The position numbers and the translations under genes were made by a program. Of a stretch of 12,898 nucleotides of DNA, positions 7,830-12,898 are shown one piece after another (positions within the stretch are counted from its first letter, which is position 1; every line of letters starts with the position of its first letter). Source of the stretch: DAOMOD01 sp964526035 (GTDB lineage Bacteria; Pseudomonadota; Gammaproteobacteria; Xanthomonadales; BPKI01); contig CAZGKE010000102.1 of NCBI GenBank assembly GCA_964526035.1, positions 1-12,898 on the forward strand, written 5' to 3'. The notes beneath the pieces were generated by a model. It was not told the origin of the DNA and made no database searches. It saw nothing but the letters and a program-made list of their open reading frames with translations.

Positions 7830-8477
7830 TCAGTACTGGCAACCATGCTCGTCACGATACCGGATCAGGCTGGCTCGCTCGTGAACGAAACGCCCGTCTT
7901 CGCCCGTGAATTGCAAAAGATCGTGAAGCTTCGCCACGGCGACGACCGGCACCCCGAACTGCTGCTCGATCTCCTGGATCGCCGACAGGGGGCCGTGGCC
8001 GCGCTCCTGGCGATCGAGAGCCAGAAGAATGCCGGCCACGTGCGCACCTGCGGCGCGGATGATGCCCAGCGCCTCGCGGATCGCGGTGCCGGCGGTGATC
8101 ACATCGTCGACAATCAGTACCCGCCCCTGCAGGGCCGCGCCGATCAGGGTTCCACCTTCGCCGTGGTCCTTGGCTTCCTTGCGATTGAAGCTCACCGGCA
8201 GGTCGCGGCCGCAGTCCACGGCATAGCTGAGCGCCAACGCGGTCGCCAGCGGGATGCCCTTGTAGGCCGGGCCGAAAAGCATGTCGAAGCTCAGGCCGGC
8301 ATGCTCTGCGGCAGCTCGGTAGGCACGCGCCAACGCCAGCAATGCCGTCCCGGAGTCGAAGCGCCCGGCGTTGAAGAAGTAGGGGCTGACGCGGCCGGAT
8401 TTCAGGGTGAACTCGCCGAAGCGAAGGGCTTCGTGTTGCACGGCAAGGTCGAGGAATTCGCGTTGGTAGGCGTGCAT
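7830..8477 (-). CDS. pyrE: Orotate phosphoribosyltransferase
   Basis: A 215-residue enzyme of pyrimidine synthesis that joins orotate to PRPP to make orotidine 5'-monophosphate. It shows the PRPP-binding loop VLIVDDVITAGTA (120-132), the catalytic flexible loop FNRKEAKDHGEGG (97-109, Lys103), TLKSGRVSPYFFNAG near the N-terminus and FGPAYKGIPLA (68-78). Length and motifs match E. coli PyrE. The start at 8477 (MHAYQREFL) matches the family N-terminus. The frame continues to 8573 but that extension is unlike PyrE. There is no recognisable ribosome site: the leader is C-rich (CACCTGCCCC before ATG) and carries TGCTCCC-type heptamers. It diverges from the ExoIII-like gene, as pyrE and crc do in Pseudomonas. 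Confidence 0.96.
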   Translation of the reverse strand: MHAYQREFLDLAVQHEALRFGEFTLKSGRVSPYFFNAGRFDSGTALLALARAYRAAAEHAGLSFDMLFGPAYKGIPLATALALSYAVDCGRDLPVSFNRKEAKDHGEGGTLIGAALQGRVLIVDDVITAGTAIREALGIIRAAGAHVAGILLALDRQERGHGPLSAIQEIEQQFGVPVVAVAKLHDLLQFTGEDGRFVHERASLIRYRDEHGCQY

Positions 8478-8489
8478 GGGGCAGGTGCA

Positions 8490-8503
8490 GGGAGCGGGGA
8501 GCA
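8490..8503. repeat. Two GGGAGC(G/A) heptamers in the pyrE leader
   Basis: On the plus strand GGGAGCG and GGGAGCA stand in tandem and a degenerate GGGGGCC follows. Read in the direction of pyrE this is TGCTCCC-CGCTCCC, twelve bases upstream of the start codon. It is the same unit as in the array before the ExoIII-like gene, in the opposite genomic orientation. Confidence 0.7.
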
Positions 8504-8639
8504 GGGGGCCGGTCGTCGGGGCAAGCGTAGCCGATTCGGGTCGCCAGGGTCGCACAAGCATGTCGGACAGCACCCATGTCCGCGAACGAGCGGTTACATG
8601 GCTGTGATCGGCGCAGTGGTCGCTGCACGCCTGCGGCCA

Positions 8640-8801
8640 GGGAACCTCTGAACAAGTCCGCGCGCGCCGCGCCCGCGGCTGCAGGGCTGGCCCGCGAGGC
8701 GCGCATCGCAGCGCATGGTGGTTCCATGGGCAAGGCGTCCAACGCGGCTGCGGGTGCGCACAGGGGCAACGCGACGTGCGAGGACTTGTTCAGAGGTTCC
8801 C
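8640..8801. mobile_element. MITE-like element with perfect 20-bp terminal inverted repeats
   Basis: GGGAACCTCTGAACAAGTCC (8640-8659) is repeated as its exact reverse complement at 8782-8801, giving a 162-bp unit with a GC-rich core of 122 bases. The core encodes no transposase, so it would be non-autonomous. Long perfect terminal repeats, small size and intergenic position fit a miniature inverted-repeat transposable element. The termini resemble those of IS5-group elements in general style, but I cannot assign a parent. CCAGGG occurs at the left edge (8637-8642, overlapping the repeat) and at the right edge (8801-8806), a possible but untidy target duplication. A large stable RNA hairpin is also possible but unlikely, since the core arms do not pair well. 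Confidence 0.72.
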
Positions 8802-8817
8802 CAGGGGCCGGTATCAT
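8789..8817 (+). promoter_or_regulatory. Candidate promoter of the ExoIII-like gene and ampG
   Basis: TTCAGA (8789-8794) and TATCAT (8812-8817) are spaced by 17 bases, with 4 of 6 and 5 of 6 matches to the sigma-70 consensus hexamers. The -35 lies inside the right terminal repeat of the MITE-like element and the -10 just outside it. Transcription would start near 8824 and leave a leader of about 24 bases made almost wholly of the TGCTCCC repeats. Inferred from sequence only. Confidence 0.45.
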
Positions 8818-8825
8818 CGCGCCCT

Positions 8826-8846
8826 TGCTCCCTGCTCCCTGCTCCC
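8826..8846 (+). repeat. Triple TGCTCCC array directly before the start codon
   Basis: Three perfect tandem copies of the heptamer TGCTCCC end one base before the ATG of the ExoIII-like gene. The array occupies the place where a ribosome site would be, and it is pyrimidine-rich, so no Shine-Dalgarno pairing is possible there. Confidence 0.85.
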
Positions 8847-8847
8847 G

Positions 8848-9615
8848 ATGAGAATCACCTCCTTCAACGCCAACGGCCTGCGCTCTGCCGCGAGCAAGGG
8901 ATTCTTTGACTGGTTCGCTGCCCGCGACGTCGACATCCTCTGCGTGCAGGAAACCAAGGCGCAGGCTCACCAACTCGCCGCCGATTCACTGCGTGCGGAT
9001 GGCTACCAGGCCTGGTTTCGTGACGCCACCACCAGGAAGGGCTACAGCGGCGTCGGTATCTACACGCGCATCGAGCCCGATACGGTGCTGACCGGGCTGG
9101 GCTGGGAGGACTTCGACGAAGAAGGTCGCTACATCGAGGCGCGCTTTGGCAATCTGAGCGTGGTGTCGCTGTATTTCCCCTCCGGCTCCTCGGCAGAGGC
9201 CCGTCAGCAGTTCAAGTTCCGCTGCATGGACTGGTTTTCCCCCATTCTCGACCAGTGGCTCGCCAGCGGCCGCGACTATGTGGTCTGCGGCGACTGGAAC
9301 ATCGTGCGCAGCGAGAAGGACATCCGCAACTGGCGCTCCAACCAGAAGAATTCCGGCTGCCTGCCGGAGGAGCGCGCCTGGATGAACGCGCTGATCGAGC
9401 GCGGCTGGGTCGATACGTACCGTGAGCAGCGACCCGATGGCGAGGATTACACCTGGTGGAGCCAGCGCGGTGCCGCGCGCGCCAACAACGTCGGCTGGCG
9501 CATCGACTACCAGCTGGCCTCGCCCTCCTTGCGTGCCCGACTGCGCACTTGCGCGATCGATTCCGAGCCGCGCTTCTCCGATCATGCCCCGTTTACCGTG
9601 GACTACGACCGGTGA
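8848..9615 (+). CDS. Exodeoxyribonuclease III / Crc-like EEP-family protein with intact active site
   Basis: A 255-residue protein of the endonuclease/exonuclease/phosphatase superfamily, the length of ExoIII and of Pseudomonas Crc. The catalytic set of ExoIII/APE enzymes is complete: Asn7 (FNANG), Glu35 (QETK), Tyr109 (YFPSG), Asp149 and Asn151 (GDWN), Asp220 (WRID), Asp245 and His246 (SDHAP). A 3'-5' exonuclease and apurinic-site endonuclease activity in DNA repair is the likely role. Its position, divergent from pyrE, and patterns such as KNxGCLPEERAW and VGWRIDYQ are those of the Crc branch. Pseudomonas Crc, an RNA-binding partner of Hfq, has lost these residues. So this may be a repair enzyme, an ancestral form of Crc, or both. 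The ATG follows a TGCTCCC array without a ribosome site. Its stop overlaps the ampG start in GTGA, so the two genes are probably co-expressed. Confidence 0.88.
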   Translation: MRITSFNANGLRSAASKGFFDWFAARDVDILCVQETKAQAHQLAADSLRADGYQAWFRDATTRKGYSGVGIYTRIEPDTVLTGLGWEDFDEEGRYIEARFGNLSVVSLYFPSGSSAEARQQFKFRCMDWFSPILDQWLASGRDYVVCGDWNIVRSEKDIRNWRSNQKNSGCLPEERAWMNALIERGWVDTYREQRPDGEDYTWWSQRGAARANNVGWRIDYQLASPSLRARLRTCAIDSEPRFSDHAPFTVDYDR

Positions 9616-10955
9616 CGCTCTCGTCGCCGGGATGGCGCCAGGTCATGGCTCGACTGCGCCGACCCAAGGTGGCGGTCATGGTGCTGCTCGGCTTCGCGTC
9701 CGGGCTGCCGTTCATGCTGGTCGGCAACACCATGGGATTCTGGTTGCGCGAGGGTGGCGTCGAACTTTCGGCAATCGGCTTCCTTTCCTGGGTCGGACTG
9801 GCCTATTCGGCGAAGTTCCTTTGGGCGCCGATCATCGACCGCACCGACGCGCCGCTGCTGGGGCGCCTGCTCGGTCGCCGCCGCGGCTGGATGGCACTGT
9901 CGCAGCTTGCCGTCGCCGCTGCGCTGACCGGCATGGCTGTGTGGCAGCCGGAAGGTGGTCTGGTGGCCTTTGGGGCCCTGGCCCTGGTGGCGGCGTTCGC
10001 GTCCGCTACGCAAGACATCGTCATTGATGCCTGGCGCATCGAAAGCGCGGATTCCGGGGAGGAGCTGGCCTTGCTCAGTGCCGGCTACCAGCTCGGCTAC
10101 CGAGCAGCTCTGTTGATTACCGATGCGCTGATCCTGATCGTAGCGGCGTGGATCGGCTGGGCTCTGTCCTATCAGGCGATGGCGGTGGCCATGGGCGTGG
10201 GGCTGATCGCCACGGTAATGGCTCGCGAGCCGGCCAGAGCGCTTCAGGTTGGCGCCTTGCCTGCGTCACTGATGACTTCGCGTGGTCTGTGGGATGCAGT
10301 CGTCGGTCCGTTCCTTGCCTTTTTCAAGGCGCATGGATCCTGGGCTGTGCTGATGCTGCTCACCATCAGCGTGTATCGCCTCCCGGATTTCATGATGGGG
10401 CCGATGGCCAACCCGTTCTACGCAGACCTCGGCATCGACAAGGAAACCGTCGGTGCGGTACGCGGAACCTTCGGGCTGGTGGCGACCATCTTCGGCATCG
10501 CCGCGGCCGGGCTGTTTGCGTTGCGCTTCGGACTGGTGGCCACCCTGATCATGGGCGCAATCCTGGGACCGGGGTCGAACCTCGCTTTCGCCGTGCTGGC
10601 CTGGACCGGGCCTTCGCCCACGGTGTTCGCGGGGGCCATGATCATCGACAATTTCTCCACCGGCTTTGCCGGAGTGGCGTTGATCGGCTACATGTCGAGT
10701 CTGACCAATGTCGGCTATACCGCGACGCAATACGCGCTGTTGAGCTCCTTTTATGCAATCCCCGGCAAAGTCTTGAAGGGCGTCTCCGGCGTGGCAGTGG
10801 AGTCCCTTGAGGTCGGGCGCAGCCTGATCGACGCCTACGCCTTGTTCTTCGCCGGGACAGCGGTGATGGGCATCCCGGTCGTCATTCTATGTGTGCTGCT
10901 GGCGCGCAAAGGCCCGCAGAAACCGCTTGACGAGAGATGCGTCCAGGCTCCCTAG
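9612..10955 (+). CDS. ampG: AmpG-type muropeptide permease (MFS)
   Basis: A 447-residue integral membrane protein of the major facilitator superfamily, with about 12-14 hydrophobic segments. AmpG landmarks are GFASGLPF, FLWAPIIDR, GRRRGW and ATQDIVIDAWRIE. AmpG imports GlcNAc-1,6-anhydro-MurNAc peptides from the periplasm for peptidoglycan recycling, and in species with AmpR-controlled beta-lactamases it supplies the inducing signal. I take the GTG at 9612, which overlaps the preceding stop (GTGA, translational coupling); the resulting N-terminus includes GWRQ before the first helix. An ATG at 9645 (MARLRRPK, weak AGG three bases upstream) is a real alternative. It converges on anmK, which acts on the imported anhydro-sugar. 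The two stop codons share the palindrome CTAG. Confidence 0.9.
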   Translation: MTLSSPGWRQVMARLRRPKVAVMVLLGFASGLPFMLVGNTMGFWLREGGVELSAIGFLSWVGLAYSAKFLWAPIIDRTDAPLLGRLLGRRRGWMALSQLAVAAALTGMAVWQPEGGLVAFGALALVAAFASATQDIVIDAWRIESADSGEELALLSAGYQLGYRAALLITDALILIVAAWIGWALSYQAMAVAMGVGLIATVMAREPARALQVGALPASLMTSRGLWDAVVGPFLAFFKAHGSWAVLMLLTISVYRLPDFMMGPMANPFYADLGIDKETVGAVRGTFGLVATIFGIAAAGLFALRFGLVATLIMGAILGPGSNLAFAVLAWTGPSPTVFAGAMIIDNFSTGFAGVALIGYMSSLTNVGYTATQYALLSSFYAIPGKVLKGVSGVAVESLEVGRSLIDAYALFFAGTAVMGIPVVILCVLLARKGPQKPLDERCVQAP

Positions 10956-12058
10956 GCAGGGACGATGCAGCCCAGAATCCGGGCGCCTCGGGCACCGGTG
11001 ACCGAGGGAAGGTTTCCCGACCTGCCGGCCAGCGTTTCGCGGGCCAGCCACGCGAAGCACATTGACTCGACGTGATCCGGATCGATGCCGCAGGCAAGCG
11101 TTGAATCGACCTCGATGGGCGCCAGCAGCGCAGCAAGTCGCGACATCAGGACAGAGTTGTGCACACCGCCGCCTGCCACCAGCAGTCGGGTGGTATCCGG
11201 CTGTTCGGCCAGCAGCGCCTCCGCCACGCTGCGTGCGCTGAGTTCGAGCAGCGTGGCCTGCACGTCAACCGGTGCCAGCAGATCCACGGTCGGCGCGCGC
11301 TGTCGCAGCCAGTCGAGATTGAAGTATTCGCGGCCGGTGCTCTTCGGGGCCGCGATCCCGAAGTAGTCGTCGTCGAGCAGCGCCGCGAGCAGGTCGGGCT
11401 GGACCGTGCCACGCGCGGAAAACCGCCCGTCCTTATCGAAGTCGCCGCGTCCTTGTTCGTAGCACCAGGCATCCATCAGCGCGCTTGCGGGACCGGTATC
11501 GAAGCCGCGGACGGGTGCAGTGTCGGATAGCAGCGTCAGGTTGGCGATGCCACCCAGGTTCAACACGGCGCGTTTCTCAGCCGCATGGTCCAGCATGGCG
11601 GCGTGGAAGGCACAGGCCAGCGGCGCTCCCTGACCACCCGCGGCGATATCGCGGCGGCGGAAGTCCGCCACCACCGTGATCCCTGTCGCCTCGGCGATGC
11701 GCGTTGGATCGCCAAGCTGCATGGTGAAACCGTGAGCGCCATCAGGACGATGGCACACCGTCTGTCCGTGGGAGCCGATCGCCCGCACCGACTCCGCCGT
11801 CACACCCGCTTCCTGCATCAGCGCCCGTGCCGCCTGCGCAAAGGCTTCGCCCACGCGGCTGTCGAGGCGCCCCAGGGAGTCGAGGCTGACCTGCGCTTCG
11901 CTGCGCGCAAGCGCAAGGATGTCGGCGCGCAGAGCCGGTGGATAGGGAACGGTGAGCGCTGCATGCAGCTCGAGCGCTGGCTCGAAGGACACCAGAGCCG
12001 CGTCGATGCCGTCAGCGCTGGTTCCTGAGATCAGCCCCAGATAGAGGGGCGTGGCCAC
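10952..12058 (-). CDS. anmK: Anhydro-N-acetylmuramic acid kinase
   Basis: A 368-residue ASKHA-fold kinase that phosphorylates and hydrolyses 1,6-anhydro-MurNAc to MurNAc-6-phosphate in the cytoplasm, a step of peptidoglycan recycling. Motifs: nucleotide-binding GLISGTSADGID (8-19), SHGQT (96-100), ADFRRRDIAAGGQGAPL (131-147), GFDTGP (185-190; Asp187 probably matches the catalytic base) and VAGGGVHN near the C-terminus. Length is usual for the family. The start is a GTG at 12058, seven bases after the stop of the M23 peptidase gene. AAGGA lies only two bases upstream, so expression probably depends on translation of the preceding gene. The M23-anmK pairing also occurs in Pseudomonas. The 3' end overlaps ampG by four bases, tail to tail. 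Confidence 0.95.
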   Translation of the reverse strand: MATPLYLGLISGTSADGIDAALVSFEPALELHAALTVPYPPALRADILALARSEAQVSLDSLGRLDSRVGEAFAQAARALMQEAGVTAESVRAIGSHGQTVCHRPDGAHGFTMQLGDPTRIAEATGITVVADFRRRDIAAGGQGAPLACAFHAAMLDHAAEKRAVLNLGGIANLTLLSDTAPVRGFDTGPASALMDAWCYEQGRGDFDKDGRFSARGTVQPDLLAALLDDDYFGIAAPKSTGREYFNLDWLRQRAPTVDLLAPVDVQATLLELSARSVAEALLAEQPDTTRLLVAGGGVHNSVLMSRLAALLAPIEVDSTLACGIDPDHVESMCFAWLARETLAGRSGNLPSVTGARGARILGCIVPA

Positions 12059-12064
12059 GGTCCT

Positions 12065-12898
12065 TCAGGGCCCCACGGCAACCTGCGGGCCGCTCAACAT
12101 TTCCAGTCGCGCCAGCAGGGGCATCGCGCTCTGCCGGAAACGGGACAGCTCGCGCGGGTTGAGCGGGTCGGCCGCAGGCAGGTCGATGGACAACGGGTCG
12201 CGATGCGCGCCGTTGACGCGGAACTCGTAGTGCAGATGGGGGCCGGTGGCGAGACCCGTCATGCCTACATAGCCGATGGTCTGCCCCTGCTGCACGCGGC
12301 TGCCGACGCGCACGCTGGACGCAAAGCGCGACAGGTGTGCGTACAGGGTGGTGATGCGGTTGCCGTGCTCCACCACTACGGTGTTTCCGTAGCCCCCCTT
12401 GGACCCACGTTCGACAACGCGGCCGTTGCCGGCGGCCTTGATCGGGGTTCCGGTGGGCGCCGCATAGTCGACGCCGCGGTGGGCGCGCATGCGACCGAGA
12501 ATCGGATGCTGACGGCCAAGCGAAAAGCGCGATGAAATCCGGGTGAAGTCGACCGGCGTGCGAATGAAGGCGCGGCGCAGCGGGCGCCCGTCGGCTGCAT
12601 AGTAGTCGGTACGACCGTCCTCAAGCGTGTGGCGGATGGCGTCGTAGCGCTTGCCGCGGTTGATGAATGTCACCGCGATGATGTCGCCGCCTCGGAGGCG
12701 CTCACCCTCGCGATAGATCTCGTCATAGACCACAGCAAAGGTATCTCCGCGGCGCAGGTCGAGCGCGAAGTCGATATCGAAGCCAAGCACCTGCGCCATG
12801 CGCATGATCAGCGGATCGGACATCCCGGCCTGCAGGCCCGCGTCAAACAGGCTGCTCTCGATGGTGGCCTGGGCGAACTGCACCCGGCGTTCGATGGG
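12065..12898 (-). CDS. M23-family peptidoglycan endopeptidase (5' end outside the window)
   Basis: A C-terminal fragment of at least 277 residues of a LytM/M23 zinc metallopeptidase that cuts peptide cross-links in the cell wall. The catalytic domain shows HRGVDYAAPTGTPIKAAGNG (HxxxD zinc ligands), TTLYAHLSRF and GPHLHYEF (HxH). Before it lies the domain common in MepM/Csd3-like enzymes (VLGFDIDFALDLRRGDTFAVVY). The frame is open to the edge (PIERRVQFAQ...), so the start, and probably a membrane anchor or signal peptide, lie outside. The GTG at 12883 is internal to the family sequence and is not the start. It is followed after seven bases by anmK, so wall cleavage and recycling of the sugar product appear to be encoded together. 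Confidence 0.92.
   Translation of the reverse strand, partial: PIERRVQFAQATIESSLFDAGLQAGMSDPLIMRMAQVLGFDIDFALDLRRGDTFAVVYDEIYREGERLRGGDIIAVTFINRGKRYDAIRHTLEDGRTDYYAADGRPLRRAFIRTPVDFTRISSRFSLGRQHPILGRMRAHRGVDYAAPTGTPIKAAGNGRVVERGSKGGYGNTVVVEHGNRITTLYAHLSRFASSVRVGSRVQQGQTIGYVGMTGLATGPHLHYEFRVNGAHRDPLSIDLPAADPLNPRELSRFRQSAMPLLARLEMLSGPQVAVGP

Larger units (their letters stand above)
8478..8847. other. 370-bp non-coding region between pyrE and the ExoIII-like gene
   Basis: This is the only gap over 300 bases. It holds, from left to right: GGGAGC(G/A) heptamers next to pyrE (8490-8503), GGGGCCGGT (8505-8513), a small hairpin CGGACA-7 nt-TGTCCG (8564-8582), the MITE-like element (8640-8801), a second GGGGCCGGT (8804-8812), a promoter-like TATCAT and the TGCTCCC array next to the ExoIII-like gene. 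Open frames crossing it lack ribosome sites and family motifs and are not considered genes. Confidence 0.75.

Noticed and set aside
8564..8582. Hairpin CGGACA-GCACCCA-TGTCCG as a terminator or operator
   Set aside because: A six-bp stem with no U-tract and no relation to a gene end; too short to call in GC-rich DNA, so only mentioned in the intergenic description.
8826..8846. Heptamer array as a possible CRISPR or iteron array
   Set aside because: Units are seven bases with no spacers and only three copies, and no replication or Cas gene is nearby.
8576..8851. Small plus-strand frame through the intergenic region (starts MSANERLHG)
   Set aside because: It is produced by reading through both ends of the inverted-repeat element; no ribosome site and no family pattern.
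7852..8973. Minus-strand frame of 373 codons across pyrE, the repeat and the ExoIII start
   Set aside because: It overlaps two confident genes in other frames and has an Arg/Ala-rich shadow composition.

Overview
The window is high-GC chromosomal DNA that looks like a gammaproteobacterium, most likely of the Xanthomonadales/Lysobacterales. The order radC / coaBC-dut-algC-like / pyrE / ExoIII(Crc)-like is the Pseudomonas-Xanthomonas arrangement, and the exonuclease-ampG pair also points to xanthomonads. This placement comes from gene order and protein motifs, not from a search. Coding density is very high. There are no tRNA, rRNA or CRISPR sequences and no intact insertion sequence.

Region 1 (50-2304) holds two divergent genes of unclear role. 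One is a cytoplasmic metal-dependent phosphohydrolase-like protein whose active-site motifs resemble class I cyclic-nucleotide phosphodiesterases. The other is an exported, possibly lipid-anchored, beta-propeller phytase-like protein. Both appear to start at GTG codons preceded by good Shine-Dalgarno (SD) sequences.

Region 2 (2315-7132) has radC diverging from a tight operon coaBC-dut-phosphomannomutase (coenzyme A synthesis, dUTP removal, sugar phosphate interconversion). The last gene is unusual. A normal AlgC-type catalytic domain is fused to an N-terminal membrane module with two transmembrane helices around an extracytoplasmic loop of about 210 residues, laid out like a sensor.

Region 3 (7151-8477) is pyrE followed by a gene for an exported DUF4124 coiled-coil protein, both on the minus strand and convergent with region 2.

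Region 4 (8478-8847) is the only long non-coding stretch. It carries a 162-bp MITE-like element with perfect 20-bp terminal inverted repeats. Short TGCTCCC heptamer arrays lie outside it, just upstream of both divergent genes. The right end of the element may supply the -35 of the promoter for the exonuclease gene.

Region 5 (8848-12898) has an ExoIII-family gene overlapping ampG (muropeptide permease). Convergent with these are anmK (anhydro-MurNAc kinase) and an M23 peptidoglycan endopeptidase cut by the window edge. ampG, anmK and the peptidase form a cell-wall cleavage, import and recycling group. The ExoIII-like protein sits where Pseudomonas has crc, but unlike Pseudomonas Crc it keeps the catalytic residues.
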